Source: Rostrohypoxylon terebratum
Lineage: Eukaryota; Ascomycota; Sordariomycetes; Xylariales; Hypoxylaceae
Assembly: GCA_022497145.1 (NCBI GenBank)
Contig: MU385864.1
Span: 496,001-560,000, forward strand
Reading direction: 5' to 3'
DNA: 64,000 nt
The first letter of the stretch is position 1; the number at the start of each line of letters is the position of its first letter. Below, piece by piece: positions 11,227-24,378 of this stretch. Under the pieces are notes generated by a model that had not been told where the DNA came from, searched no databases, and worked only from the letters and a program-made list of their open reading frames with translations. The position numbers and the translations under genes are program-made.

Positions 11227-13245
11227 AAGCAATCGCTTACGGAGGCGTTCAACTATCCGTTACCGAGCGCCTATCAAAGTGCATTACTGTTGCCTCCCAG
11301 TGATACCTCTAACATATTGTTAGTATCTCAATTCTGACGATTTGCAAATGAAAGCATCATGTGCTTTCCCTAGGTGAAGATAGGGACTGCTGGCAACTTC
11401 AAGGTGTTCAACCCTTTGCCATGCTGATAATTATTTGTTCGCTAATCGTAGCTGGAGGAGTGTCCTGGCCCTCGCCCCTCAGTTTTCTGGGCTGTCGAAA
11501 GCGATGGAGCAATATATAAATTCAAGGCTTTATGAAATCCTCCCGTCTCCTTCCTATAACTCTGCCTACCTAACTCAGTGGAGAGTTAGCCAGGGATCAA
11601 TAATATCAATTATTTCTAGCAATAGAAGTTTCTTGAGCCGTATCGTTTCAATCTGAAGCGATGCGTATAACAGCTACTAGGTATGAATGGCATAGTCGTT
11701 GGCTTACGATACTTGTAGCAGTAAAAGGAAGCTGGAAATAATTTCGTACTAGGTACATGTAATATGTATGCGTATTAGTAATTCCAGCGGCAGGGATGGG
11801 CCACCATATGGTCCAAGCTTAAGATCAAGCTTGGAGTGCACATGTGTGGGGATACCAAGAGCTTACCAGATCTAACCTTCCCTGGTAGGTACCAAGAATC
11901 TACTACTATTATGTACATGTGTACAAGAGTACATAAGTACTGGGTATCGATTGAGGAGAATACCTGGAGGAAAACACCGATAAATATCCGGAAACCAATT
12001 AGTTTACGATTTTTTTTTTTTTTTCAATTTGATGGAGCCAACCAGGCAAATCTCTAGCAGAACGTTCTCTCTCGAGCTTTGAAAAAAAAAGTGCCCACGG
12101 CAAAATTAAATTTTGGACGCAACGAGTCCAGCCCAGCCCAGCCCAGTTTCTCGATACCCTACAACTTGCGACTTAATTAAGTCTTACCTAGTAGGTTATT
12201 GTTGAGGGATTACCTAGTTATCTCTTTGCTATTGCCCTTGTTTCGTTTTTTATCATTCTTAATTCAACTCCTTAAACAACTATTTTTCATCATCGTCTCT
12301 TTGTTTTTTTCCTATTATTCACTAAGTATCCCTCGCGGACCTTAGATCTCTGTTACCATTTCGATACCCGTGGACATTCGATACCCTATCACGTTAGTGT
12401 GTGCAGGTGGTGCTTCCTACGCTAGCAACCATTAGTTACGTACAATACATACATACATACCTACCTACCAGGTCCTACCTACATAGTAGGTAGTACAAGT
12501 ACCTCCAAGGCTAGTTGTAGTGCGTACATACATACTTAGGACCTAGGTACCTAGGTATTGTACATACCCAAGTCGTACCTAGCCCGCATCCCGCAGCCCG
12601 CACGCATCGTACCTAACTTCTCCGAACTCGTCCAAACAATTCTCCAAATCAAAATCAAAAATCACGTCTACCTAGTAGTCGAATATTTCTCCACCACATC
12701 TCTAATAAACCTTTCTCCATTTTATCCATCACACCCATCACCCATCAACCCATAACCTGTTCAACCCGTTCAACCCACTCTTACCTCAAACTACAAACCT
12801 TTGAAACTTTTACACCTTCCATACCTCTAAACCTCTAACTGCTTTTTTTTACAACTTCTCAGTTACGACTGCCTTTCTCTTTCCGTCGCCACCTGCAAGA
12901 CAAGATAATTCAGCAAGTCCGTCGAATTTATTGTCTTTATCTCCGTTTCGAAACTATTTCATTCGGTTCTTCCTCTTTCCACCCAACCCAACACAACTTC
13001 TTTCTTCCCTACTAGGTATCTCGTTTTTTTGCGAGACAAAACCACGTCCGTCTTCTAATATTTCTGGTCGCGCCGCTGTCGTTGGTACAAGACTTATTGA
13101 GCTTTTCTATACTGCATCAGTCCGTTGCCAGATCAGCAATATTCTCATATATCTTCCCTACTGAGTTTCTATTATCAAACCCTTCCTAGACCTTCACCCC
13201 ACACGACCACGCGCGCAAAATTATTGCACCCTCCACAGCGCAACC
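11227..13245. other. Intergenic and long leader of the G3BP-like gene
   Basis: No gene is seen in these 2 kb. The left half holds small unsupported ORFs, TACATGT-type microrepeats and an A/T homopolymer at about 12010-12024. From about 12240 to 13240 the plus strand is strongly C/T-rich, as expected for the promoter and 5' leader of a highly expressed fungal gene, and it contains CATACATACATACCTACC repeats and ACCTAGGTACCTAGGTA near 12541-12557. Confidence 0.5.
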
Positions 13246-15035
13246 ATGGCAACAAACGGTCATATCACACATACCGACCAATTCCAAGCAACGTCTGTTG
13301 CTTCAACTGCTACAAGCGCTGCTGCCACTGACCAAACTCCCGGCTCGAGCTCTACCAACAACCTTGGTAAAGACGAGGTCGCCTGGTTTTTCGTCGAGCA
13401 ATACTACACTACTCTAAGCAAGAACCCCGAGAAACTTCACGTAAGTATCTATTGCGCATTATGTCTGCTCTTCCCACTCTTGCTAATATTGGCTCTAGTT
13501 ATTCTATGGAAAGCGATCCCAGTTCGTCTATGGCCTCGAAGCCGAGGTCGCCAACGTTTCCGTTGGTCGACAGGTCAGTTACCCAATCACCTTATCATTG
13601 TTGTCTATACTGACTAGGTTTTTCTTCCAGAACATTCAAGAGCGTATCAAGCAGTTAGATTTCCAAGATTGCAAGGTCCGAGTCTCCAACGTCGATTCTC
13701 AGGCCTCGTACGACAATATCGTTATCCAAGTGATTGGCGAGACTTCCAACAAAGCTGGTGACCCGAAAAAGTTTGTCCAAACTTTTGTTCTTGCCCAACA
13801 GCCTTCAGGATACTTTGTTTTGAATGACATTCTTCGATACATAGACGAGGAAGGCGACGAGGAGCCGGCTGAGGTTCCTCAAGACGAGCAGGTCGAACCC
13901 GCGACTCAGATCATTCCGGCAGCGAAGGAGGAAGTTGAGGCACAGCCCGCAGAGCCCGTCGAGAAACCCGTCTCATTGGATGCGGGCGTTGTTGACAAGA
14001 AGCTGGAGGAAGTTAGCGTACCTCCTAAAGATGCCACTCCAATCAATGGTGACGTAGCAGCTGAGACAACCGTTGGTACAACGGCAGCAATCCCCGAAGC
14101 CGCTAAGAAGCCGGAAGCCGAAGCAGCTCCTTCTGTTCCTAACCCCGATGTAACCGCTCAGGAGATTGCTGAAGAAGACACGAAAGAGCCCGAAAAGCCA
14201 GCTGATCCGAGCCCAACGCCCGTGCAGGCTCGCCAGCCACCCGCTGCCGCCCCGGTCCCCGCTCAACCAATGAAGCCAATGACTTGGGCGAGCCGCGCCG
14301 CTGCCGCTACGGGTCCTAAACCCGTAGTACCTCTCGCAGCGAAGCCAGCCACATCTGCTACCGCTCCACAAGCTCGTGCGGCTGCCGCTGCTGCCCAGCC
14401 GGCCGCCTCCCAATCGCCTACACCAGCTCAAGGTTCTGAAGCCAAAACACCTGCTTCTGCTTCTGCTTCTTCTGCTCCTGCCAAGGAAGCTCCCACGGAA
14501 TGGCAGACAGCTGGTAACGATTCCAAGCGACAGAATAAACCTCAGTCGATATCCGGATCGCAAGTAGAGAAGGACGGCACTATGGTTTACGTCAAATATG
14601 TCACGGAAAAGGTTCAGCACGATGATTTGAAATCAGCATTGGCACAGCATGGTGAATTGGTATACTTCGATATCAACCGCCAGAAGGTAAGCTCCCATAA
14701 TGGAATTCACTATGAGGCATGATCTAACCAAGAACTTATAGAACTGCGCATTCGTCGAGTTTGCCACGTCGGCAGGATACCAGGCTGCTCTGGCCGCTAA
14801 TCCTCACACAGTTAACGGAGAGAGTATTGTTGTCGAGCCCCGCCGACCCAAGGCGGGTGCTTACGGTGGCAGTAACTATACAACTGGCCGCGGCGGTGCT
14901 CAGAGCCGCCCAGGACGTGGTGGTTTCGAGGGACGATCGGGTAGCCAGGGCGGACGCGGTAACTTCGGGGGTCAGGGTCGTGGTCGAGGAGGCGCACCTC
15001 GAGGCAGAGGTAATACTCAGGCAGCAAACGCATGA
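13246..15035 (+). CDS. NTF2-RRM-RGG protein (G3BP/Nxt3-like)
   Basis: This is an RNA-binding protein of the G3BP/Nxt3/Bre5 class, which partners with the Ubp3/USP10 deubiquitinase and works in stress granules. Four exons (13246-13440, 13499-13573, 13631-14686, 14742-15035) give 539 residues. Residues about 40-155 form the NTF2-like domain (VAWFFVEQYYTTLSKNPEKLH, LFYGKRSQFVYG, and a Gly-Tyr-Phe-Val-Leu-Asn end). Residues about 160-400 are disordered, rich in Glu/Pro/Ala, with Ala/Pro blocks. Residues about 405-485 form an RRM (RNP2-like MVYVKYV, RNP1-like NCAFVEFA). The tail is an RGG box (residues about 490-530). The RRM is only complete when the last intron is removed. ATG 13246 has a good context (CAACCATGG) and follows a 1 kb pyrimidine-rich leader. 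Confidence 0.93.
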
Positions 15036-16645
15036 ACGCCCTGCCGCGACTACATGATCTTATGGAGTAAACTGGTCTAACTGGGTACGGGGCTATCTGC
15101 GGACTCGAAAATAGTTGAGTACAAGGAGTTTCCGCGATCATACCTAGGAAATGGTTAGGTGCAGGGTTTGGAGTTACTACGTGGTAGGGTTTAGAATTGA
15201 GCCCAGGACTAAACGAGCATCACCCTCGAAGGTGGTTTCGTGGAGAGTTGGGTTCAATTCGATTACGCATATATCATTACACGATCATCCTTACGCTAAT
15301 GCCGCCTCTACTTTGGGGGTTTGTACATTGATGGACGGCTGGAAAAGTTAACGCTCATCTGCATGGGAGGAGTGACGGTGGCATCGGGAAATTTAGGACC
15401 GGACTTGTACAATTGTACAACAACGGGCAACGAAATTAAGATATTTTCAACGTGTATTAGTGTATTATGAGTGAACGACCTTGCCCGTGTCTAGGATGTC
15501 TGGATGTTAGCCTCGAGCTATACGTTGGTTTGTCGTACTGGTTAATGCTGACATCCCAATAGGTTGATTCTACCCTAGGGTAACCATAATATGTATCCGT
15601 ACCTATCTATGCAAGATACTTGTTGGCCAATTCAGATTTAGAGGACCTCAATAGGGTTGAACGGCAATATAGAACTTTCCAAGGTACCTACCTAGCCATC
15701 CATCTACCTTGGTAGCTGGGCAATCAAGTATAGAAATGATATAGATAGGTCTCTAGGTACCTATACATCCATGTATCCAGGTAGGTAGGTAGGTAGGCAT
15801 CTCCATGGTACTATGTATCTAATTCGGTGAAATTTGCGTCACTGGGAGATGTATTTCTCAATGTTGTTCTGGTCCTCCTGCCTGAGACAATATGTAGCTT
15901 CCCGAAGTCGCACGGATATTGCGAGGTCCGTCCTATTTCGAAATCTCGGAGCTTACGAAAGGCAGTTACCTTTGAAAAATGATACAATGAGTTTGTTCCG
16001 TTGTACATCATTTATCATTTACCCCTAAGGCCGAGATACTACGATAGCTCGCTAATAAATTATTCAAGGATGTGATAGATCTCAGCTTTCCTTTGTAAGT
16101 CCCGGCTGCCACAGACCGAGTCGTCGGTGGAGAAAAGCAGTCTGTGGCTTACTCTGCCCGCACATGTGAGATTCGTCACCTAACAGGATGCAGGATGCGA
16201 GGGGGGCAAGGGGAAAAGGGTTTGTAGACCTCCCTAATCCATGATCAGATTCCCCTAGATATTGAGTTTCAAGTAGGTGGCTATTACAACGATGTAGAAT
16301 GAGTGAATAAAAGGGTGACGAGAAAGGGGTTCGTCTATCACTTACGCGGTGGCGTCTGCAGGTGGCCCCGTCTCTTATTATCACGCACTTCGGACATTTA
16401 TCTTCAATAAAATCATCTCATGGAAAGACCACTGATCTTGTGTAGGTGTATGCACATGATAGACATCTATCTCATCGAAAGAAGTACAACTAGCCCGAAC
16501 TGGCGATTCTAGTCCGACCCAGCCAGCCACCTCGTACGCCGCAACGCCAGTCCATGCATATCGTCTTACACAACCTGTAAAATCGTTCCCAAAACCGTGA
16601 CACTAACACCGATGCCGACCTTGATCCTAAAGTGATCGGATACTT
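15036..16645. other. Intergenic between G3BP-like and Nnf1
   Basis: No coding feature is supported. It contains the 3' flank of the G3BP-like gene, a GTAGGTAGGTAGGTAGG run near 15780-15797, palindromic ACCTAGG-type motifs near 15690-15770, and small ORFs without recognisable domains. Confidence 0.45.
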
Positions 16646-17920
16646 TTACGACTCCGTCATCTCCGCCTCCACCAACCTCGTCTCCTTGGCGAGGTCGTCC
16701 GCGACATCTTCAATTTGGCTGTTAGCCCCGTCGATGTCTTCGAAGACCTTCTGAAGAAGAGCCATTAACGATTGCATTTCTGCGCGCTGCTTCTGAATGT
16801 CGTCGAACAGCTTTGCGTTATGAGCTTGTACTGTTTGTAGTTTTGCGTTGAGTTGAGATTGCTGCTGTGTTAGGTGAGGTGCTAAATGCGCGGCAAGAAC
16901 CTGGTCGGGCGGAAGCAGGTGCGGACTTTTTCAAGTTAGCTTACATCACATAATATTTATCACGACTTCATGAAAAAGAACCCCCAAAACAGACAAAATG
17001 AAATAAATCAGAATGAAAAATAACTGAGAAGATAGTGAAAGCGTATTAAAAAAGCAAAAAAAAAGAAAGAAAACGTACAACACCGGGGATTCGCTGGTCG
17101 TCACCGACCCAACTACTAATCCGGCGGTAGCCAGCTTATCTATGGGGGAGCGGACGGGACCCCGAGTTCTCTAGCTCCTATGGTCGTACGTGGAAGAGTA
17201 AATGTAATTACAACTTATATGGCAAGGGGGTTCAACAACATGCATCTGCACTTACGGGATCGGCGGCTCCGCTATACCTGCGTCGTCTCTCCTGCGCTCG
17301 GCGTCGCTGACCAGACTTTCGAGCTCGTTGAGTTTGGCTACCACGTTGCGACTCTGCAGCACGGAATCGAATTCTTTCTAAAAAAAAAAAAACGCGTTAG
17401 AAATGACTCCTGATTCAGCGCCCCCGCTGCAAATCGTAGAAAACAATTCCGCCCACAACCCCACTCTCCCTCCTCCCCCCTGAGTGACCTCATTGTCGTC
17501 GCCGTCGTCGCTATCACCATACATCTCCACCCCCTTTTTTTCGCTCAATTTTTTTTTCTTTTCCTCGAAGTAAAAGAAAAGAGCCACAAGCTCGCAAAAT
17601 TGCAAACTCACCTTACACAGCGCGGTCAACCGATCCACCATCTGCTTCTGCACCGCGCGCAGCACGGCGGGCGCCTGCGCCGCGATCGTCGGGTAGCACG
17701 CCGCGAAATTGTCCCAGCTGATCTTGCCGAGCGTATGCGACAAGCTCGAGTCGAGCACCTGCTGGAACCTCGACGCGCGCGGCCCGGGCGTCAGCGGCGT
17801 GTGTCTCGTCGGCAAGGGGGGCGACGGTGCTCTCTGCCCAGAACCATTTCCGTTGCCGCTGCCGCTGCCGCTACCACCACCTCCCGCCGTCGGATCCTGT
17901 CCGCTCGGTACGGCTGCCAT
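16646..17920 (-). CDS. Kinetochore protein Nnf1 (MIND/Mis12 complex)
   Basis: Nnf1 is a subunit of the Mis12/MIND complex that links inner centromere proteins to the Ndc80 microtubule coupler. Exon 1 (17612-17920) starts with a Gly/Ser/Asn-rich stretch and then the Nnf1 core (RASRFQQVLDSSL, KISWDNFAACYPTIA, VQKQMVDRLTALCK). Exon 2 (17256-17377) gives KEFDSVLQSRNVVAKLNELE. Exon 3 (16646-16925) gives PPHLLPPDQVLAAHLAPHL and a long coiled coil rich in Gln/Glu/Leu, ending at TAA 16646-16648. The joined frame is 236 residues. The first intron ends in a 12-T tract, and the second is unusually long for this window (330 nt, with A-runs). The Gly-rich N-terminus is lineage-specific. The start at 17920 is the only upstream ATG in frame. 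Confidence 0.9.
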
Positions 17921-18726
17921 GACGGGATGAGAACTCAGGAGTTGGGTGAATGCAAGGCGTATTTATTGATCAATTAAATTGACGAGTTGAAGACTTTTTA
18001 ACTTGATTTGCCGGGTTTATTTATTCCCTATTGGTTCAAACACGCAAAGGTGGATTGTTCACCTAGGTATGAAGGAAGAAATAATGATGAATACGCTAAG
18101 CGCGTTGCCATCTTCCAAATCGCGAATTTAGGCTGCGGCAATCTTATCGATACGGCGCGACTGCACGTGGGTCGGTCCGAGTCAAGGTTTGTCCAATGAA
18201 TTGTCAGCAACAGCCGGGGCATGTGTCACCAGAGTCTAAAGTGTTAAGTTTAAGGTCAAGGTTTAAAAATTATTAACACAGGGACTAAAATCGTCTCAGA
18301 CCAGATCGAGTCGAAGTTTCAACTTCTCATTTTCATTGTTGAATGTAACAGGTCCCGAGACCGTAGAAAAGTACATACAATTGGTGGTTCTATCAAAGTG
18401 TCATCGTCGTTCAAATTATCATTCTCTTTCTTTATGTACCCATCCATCACCTTCCACCCATCACCCAAATACAATACATCACTTAGAAAAGAACCGTTTG
18501 GATATCCTGGGATATCATGCAATGGAAAACCCCCATTTTTCGAACTCGCTCATGAGCCTCGTCTAATTCCCAACGTCGTAATCTCTTAGAAAGATGGATA
18601 TCCGCCGAACAATGCTCCCTGGGAATTCGTTCAGGTTCGTGGGCGAGCCGAATCATCAAAGTAAAGAAGACGCCAAAACACCGAGCAATGCGTATTGAAA
18701 AATGACTATACGCAGTTGCTAATAAA
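17921..18726. other. Intergenic, nothing recognised
   Basis: These 0.8 kb separate Nnf1 (transcribed leftwards) from the 3' end of the b561-like gene. Small ORFs overlap each other on both strands (18319-18589) and have no family features. Confidence 0.4.
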
Positions 18727-21325
18727 TCAGGTATAGTCGACCGTACCGGATCCAGGTCTTTGGTCTCTCCTCTCGAGCCGTCTTCGTCGTCTTCGGTCCG
18801 CAGCTGATGGGGCTATCGAAGCCGGAGTACCCGTTTGTCCACTAGCCGACGGGCTCATCCCGCTCCATGCATGGCTCTCCGTAGCTATGCTAGAGAAAGT
18901 TGGGTTTGCCATCGCCATTCCCCCTGAAGGACCCGGCTGACCGGAGTAGTAAGCTGAGTCCTTGCCTCCGCGTCTGGCTCCTGCTTTTGCAGGGGAAGGT
19001 GGAGACATCGGTTCGGACGAAACCAACCGCTCTGTTGCAGCTTCGTCTGCTGTTCTATGCGAACTTGAGTCGCGTCGGTATCGTCGGCTAGGTGCTTCGC
19101 TGTCGGATATAGTACTAATAGAATCCGACCTTCCGCGATTACCACGCCGTGCTGCCTCCGCTTCTTGCTCGGTAAGACGACGCAGCGTTATGTTCCTATC
19201 CCGATCGTCATGATATCTTACCTTTACGCTGACGGGTTGAGCAGTGGAAGCCTGACTGCGATCCCTTCGGCGACGCTCCTCTTCCTCGGTAGCTAGACTC
19301 GAAGGTGCCATTGCGGAAGTGGTAACCGTCGCCGTCGCCGCAGCAGCAGCGGCAGCGGCAGCTTCTTCTCTACTGCTTCGGTATCGCGATGAGCCCTGCC
19401 TATGCAGCCCACCACCGCTGGATGCGTAAGAGTCGGTAACAGATTCTTGACGTAATGGATGGAGTACGCCATGTGGGTCGGGCGGCATAGCCGGCATTGA
19501 AATAGGTTCACCTAGACCGCTGTTTCTTGTCGATCTCGACCTTGACCGTGAATGGGAGTGCGAGTTCGAGTGAGGGCCGGAGACGGGGACAGGCGCCGGT
19601 GCTGGGGCCGAGGCTTGCGTACCCCTAGGACCTAGGGGCGGCATTGGTGGACCACTGATGCTTGTTCCCGGAGGGCGAGCTTCAAGCTTAGACGATTCCG
19701 TGTCAGTAGTGTAAGTTGTCGCGGTTAAAGCGGATGGAGCAGGACGGCGTCGTGATGATCGTGTTGGGGTGCTGTAGCCATCTCCTGTGTATTTTGAGCC
19801 ACGGCGCCCATCCCGTCTCTCGTCCTCCAATTTACGGCGTTCTTCTTCTGCTGCTTTTTCATCACGGTTGCCTTTCATTTTCTTGGCGAGCCAGCCCAGT
19901 CCGATGGTAGCGAGAACACCCTTCGCGACACTGCTTTTCTCGTCGTCTGCAGCTCGCCTTGAGGGACTCACGTACGACGAATAGTCTGAGATGTAGCTAC
20001 TTTCCGCGGGAGGTGGTCGAGAGTGCAATGGACGTGGCGTCATAGGTTCGGTGTCTGTACCACTTAGAACAGTTGTGGCAGCAGGATTTCCAGGCCCAGG
20101 CAGCAGTGGAGTGTGTGGCCTTGGGCGGCCATGTAATTCCGTCCGGTCGTCACTAAACTCGCTCTCGGTATATTGGTCGGTATCAGTTTTTCGTGTCCGG
20201 CTAGGACGGCTGAATCGACTAGGCGTGTCGGTCGGGACGGCTGAGTACTCTTCGTCATCATATCTTCGTCGCTCTCGTTTATCTCGGGTCCCCTTGACCA
20301 GACTCCCAGCACCAATAAGTCCTGCCAAACCGAGAATCCAATTCGCGATACCACCACCCTCGCGGCGGTCCGTTCTTTCCGAGATCTTTTCATCCATATA
20401 GCTCTCGGAGCCTCTTTGGGACGGAATGACCTCGGGACGGCTGCGACTGCTCCTACTCAGGGTTTCATCATCTTCATGCTTCTTTCTTCCACGCATGAGT
20501 GCCCAGATGCCAGCTCCTAATGCTAGCGGGCCCAGCCAACCTCCTTCATTATGAGACTTTCGCTCCGATTCCGTAACCTCAGATCGACCGCCATGGAAAT
20601 CCTCACGTTCGCGGTTACTCTCATGTAGCCAGCTGAGGACGAAGTATATGAGACACAAGATTGCCATCCATACAGCATACAGGATGAATGTGTACTTGGG
20701 TGAGCCGTAAAGGGTCAATCCAAGCGGGATCTGTACGACCCCTAGGATTCCAATTGCTCTTCCAAGCCATCGATGAAGCATAAGTCGAAACGATTTTCTA
20801 CGGATGTGCTTCACTAGTCGACCTCCGACGAGCTGAACCATAATCATCGTGTATATGGCTACTCCAATTCCATGGTGGGGGTTCGTCAGACTTCGACTTG
20901 GACCCACGGCGAAATATCCGAGAACGAATACGACGGTAGAGAGAAGGACGGCGAGGACTTGTAAGTAGGCGTGATATCGAAGAGAAGAACCGAATGGTCT
21001 AAATCTCGCGTACATAACCGCAGCCGGCACGAGGAAAAGGAAGGTAATAACGGCAAGAACCCCATGAACGGTGATCAATTGATGGTATTGTTCTACCGTT
21101 GAAAAGCGGTTACCCATGCCTAGCAACCAATCAGCAATTAGCTTTCACTACTATTTTGGAATAACGAGACTTACCATTGTATCGCATGGTATCAAAGTTC
21201 AATCCCATAAGATTGGGCAAGAGAAAAGTATTCTTGGTGAAGTCCCAGGTTCCATCACCGACCACCAAGGTATCGGAGGCGTAGGTGGCCGCGCCGGGCG
21301 CCGATAAGGAATCGGCCGGCGCCAT
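18727..21325 (-). CDS. Cytochrome b561-like membrane protein with long disordered tail
   Basis: This is a fungal cytochrome b561/ferric reductase-type transmembrane protein, predicted to carry haem and move electrons across a membrane. Exon 1 (21175-21325) and exon 2 (18727-21119) give 847 residues; splicing joins FDTMRYN to GMGNRFSTVEQYHQL. Five or six helices occupy residues about 65-215. Candidate haem His residues are at about 69 (TVHG), 100 (RYHAYLQ), 132-133 (NPHHGIG) and 166 (LHRWLGR), the usual b561 spacing. Three further short hydrophobic, Gly-rich segments lie at about 245, 310 and 450. The rest is Ser/Arg/Pro-rich low-complexity sequence with an Ala run near residue 650, typical of a cytosolic disordered tail. 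No DOMON domain is present. It is divergently oriented to the Fmp32-like gene about 0.96 kb away. Confidence 0.85.
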
Positions 21326-22287
21326 GGCCGCGAAAAGTGTCGTCGACGGGCAGATCAGATAATTTTAAGGTTTAGATGCCGTAGATAAATCTTGGAACTG
21401 GATGGAATGCAGAATGACGACAAAGTTGGGGTGGTCGGATCGTAGAACGAACGAATGTCTACCAGGACGGAGGTAGAAATGGATCCGGGTACGGAGGAAT
21501 AGGTATTTTTTTATCAAGTTCAAGTAAATACCTATAAACACCTATAGCTATAGGTCTTGAATTCTTAAACAGCTAGCTTCGATAAGAATGCGAATTAGCT
21601 GCAATTGGTTATATCTCTGTCATGAGTTGTCTAATGGGCCTTGAAAGGCACCACAAACAACAAATAGATGAAGGAGAAAAAACAAGAAGAAAACAAGAGG
21701 TTATCCTTGAATGGAAAAGTGGTTTTTGCAAAAGCAAAAAGGAGATAGGCGTACGTGAAGGTGGAAGAGATTCGAGTGACCTGGCACTGCATGCAAAGTT
21801 CATACTATTTAACACACCGACAGGGGTGGTACTGTTTTCACTGTCGGGTTGCGGGGTGACGAGAGTACCCTTCTCCACTTCGGGTAACGGTTGAGGTAAC
21901 AACGGGACGGTATTACTCGCCGCTTGCATAAACGGAAGATTATACGATTTATGCGACAATTATCCATCCATCCCAACCGTTCATGTTAATACGGCAGTAC
22001 GGATTACTACTACGAAGTACCGAAGTACTACGTACTATTACACAGCCGCTGCTAGCCAGGCAGGTGCATCCGTGACCTGGCCCCATTATCACCTGCAAGC
22101 TAAACGGTTACACGTGGGAATCGGACCTCGAACACTTCTACCTAGTAGATTCTTGAACTTTTTCTCGCCCAACCATGATTTCTTGCAATTGAACTCCCTT
22201 TACCACCGTCTTGTCTAGAGGGCAATATGTTCCCTTTGTACAACTATTTTGTAAATACCTACATATAGCTCTCGAAAGCTATCCATC
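21326..22287. other. Divergent promoter region
   Basis: This is a shared upstream region between the b561-like gene (minus) and the Fmp32-like gene (plus). It contains CTACCTAGTAG and GAAGTACTACGTACT-type palindromes near 22010-22150. No gene is supported in it. Confidence 0.4.
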
Positions 22288-23585
22288 ATGCCGACCCCAC
22301 GGCTGACGTTCCTATACCCTCATCTCTTCCGGGCGGCTCGTTTTGGCGAGTCCTCAGCCCAAAGAGCGAAGATCCGATGTCGCAAGTCTCCGAATAGCTG
22401 CAAACCACGCATGGCCGCTTTCTCCTCCACAACACCATCGAGGCAGGCTGTTTTTGAGAGACATGGTAAAGCCGTGGAGCCATTTCCAGTCACTCCCGAA
22501 GTCGTAAATCTCCCGGGGCCAAATCCAGATCCGCCCAAACCGTTGAGCTCCGAACCAGCTACTAAAGAGAGCAAAAGTAAAGAGAAGGAGACGGTGCAAG
22601 AGGTCAAGGAGAAGGAAGATGTAGTAGAAAAAGCGGCAGATAAGAAAGAGGTAACTCCGCAGGCAGGACCTACGGCATCCAGCTCGTCGTCGCCGACTCC
22701 CCAGCAAGTTGCGACCGAGGCTAAGATGCAGGAGAGCGGACCAATGGAAGCAGTGCTACATATGCCACCACCTCAAGAAATCCATCACCTTCACATCTCG
22801 ACACCTCCTTACGTTCACCATTTCGACAGTTACTCGTTAGTGAAGGAGTTGGAGGCAGGTGGATACACTAAGGGTCAGGCCATCACGGTGATGAAGGCTA
22901 TCAGAGTCCTTCTAGCGCAGAATCTAGATGTCGCTCAGGAGGGACTGATCAGCAAGAGCGACGTCGAAAATGTTAGGCAACCATCGTAGGCCGATATCTC
23001 ACCTGCTAATTAGGTATAGGAAACGTATCTGTTTCGTGCAGCATGCTCCGAGCTCAGCGCCGAAGTTCAAAATAACAGGAAGATAGCCGACGAGACCACA
23101 CGTCAGCAGCGAACCCAGTTGCAGCACGAAGTCGATATCGTGAGCCAGAGAATGAGCCAGGACCTCATGACATTGAAGGACGATGTTAAGGGCATGTTCA
23201 ACGACCGCAGGATGAACGTGCGGGAAGAGCAGAGGACCATGGAGAGCGCTGTTTGTCTACCATCGTCTACTATCTTGTAGTCTCGCATGCTAACTGTCTT
23301 GTAAAGATTCAACAGCTCAACCTGAAGATTAGCGTGGATCTGAACAGCGATTCCAGATCGGATATAGAGGGTTTGAGATGGGTGCTGATCCGCCGATCCG
23401 TCCTCGGTATCCTCTTCATGGCAGTATGCACATTAGGCACTCTACGTTACGCAACGTACCTCAAGCACGAGAGGCAGAGGGAGGAAGAAAGAAAGGCTCG
23501 CGAAGCTGAGAAATTAAGGAACAATCATGGAAGGGAAGATCACGCTCCGCCGGTGGACGCGGCAGAGATCTTGGCGGCCAATTAA
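22288..23585 (+). CDS. Mitochondrial CCDC90/DUF1640 (Fmp32-like) protein
   Basis: This is a mitochondrial inner-membrane coiled-coil protein of the DUF1640/CCDC90 family (yeast Fmp32, related to MCUR1 and linked to respiratory-chain assembly). Three exons (22288-22971, 23020-23250, 23307-23585) give 397 residues. The N-terminus (PRLTFLYPHLFRAARF) looks like a targeting presequence. Residues about 70-155 are low-complexity Lys/Glu. The family core starts at YSLVKELEAGGYTKGQAITVMKAIR and continues after splicing with ENETYLFRAACSEL. A long coiled coil follows, then IEGLRWVLIRR and a single membrane helix (LGILFMAVCTLGTLRYATYL), then a short Lys/Arg/Glu tail. The 3' end converges on Cwc21, only 213 bp away. 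Confidence 0.9.
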
Positions 23586-23798
23586 AACATGATACCCATG
23601 GGAATAGACAGCGGTAGTAAAAGAAACATGTGTTTCGTAGGGTTCCAAACTTTTATAGCGTTGCCCCATTTGTGTTTGCATCACTTAGAATATGGTGAAG
23701 TCATACAAGAGTTGATACCGAACCATCCTGAACGCCAAACTGTAACCTAGTGATTGATCAAGCAATGCCGAATCTCAAATAGAAAGACGTCTCGAAGA

Positions 23799-24378
23799 CT
23801 AGGCTCTATCCTTCGGGTCAGAGGCTTCCCTCTCGACAGCCTTCCGTAGTCTTTCCGTTTGTCTCTTCCAATGGCTTCCCTCCTCGTAGTTCTTGCTTAT
23901 CTTCAGCGCGTTCCGTAACCGTTCGCTCTCCTTGATCTTCGCGTCGGCTAGCTCGTGGACTTGGTGCGCCTTCAATTGCTTGCGCGGGCCTGCGTCGGCA
24001 CCACTCTGTGCCATCTTCGCTTGTAACTTCTTACGCAGCTCGTCGCACTGCTTGTCCATTTCTTCCTCGGTGCACCTATTGCGTATTAGCTATTGGAAAT
24101 TAAAAAAACAACACGTTACGCGCATGTAGGGAACGCAGAACGCACCCTTCGTCTTCGAGCTTGTCGCGCAGTTCGAGGACCTTGATCTCGACCTCGCGCT
24201 TGCGGTCGTGCTCGAGGATGTCCTTGTCCGGCTGCCGCTGGCGGTGCTTCATCGCGTCGAAGTCCTTGGTGTTGTAGGGCGCGGGCCGGTCCCGCGGCTT
24301 CAGGTGCGCCAGGTTCCGCTGGACGTACCCGGACGTGCCGCTGCCTCGCGGCGTCGAGAGCCCGACGTTGTCCGACAT
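23799..24378 (-). CDS. Pre-mRNA splicing factor Cwc21
   Basis: This is a Cwc21/SRm300-N type spliceosome component, present in the activated spliceosome and contacting Prp8 and Snu114. Exon 1 (24146-24378) contains the family N-terminus (NVGLSTPRGSGTSGYVQRNL, with the invariant TPRGSGTSGYVQ) and the start of the cwf21 helix (VLELRDKLEDEG). Exon 2 (23799-24075) supplies TEEEMDKQCDELRKKL, a coiled coil, then a Lys/Arg/Glu-rich tail. The joined protein has 169 residues. The acceptor is AATAG at 24076-24077; the junction residues (Gly-Cys-Thr) are the least certain part. It lies divergent to Cdc123 (435 bp gap) and convergent to the Fmp32-like gene. Confidence 0.92.

Noticed and set aside
13973..14620. 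215-codon minus-strand ORF opposite the G3BP-like gene
   Set aside because: It is the antisense shadow of the Ala/Pro/Glu-rich linker of the real gene.
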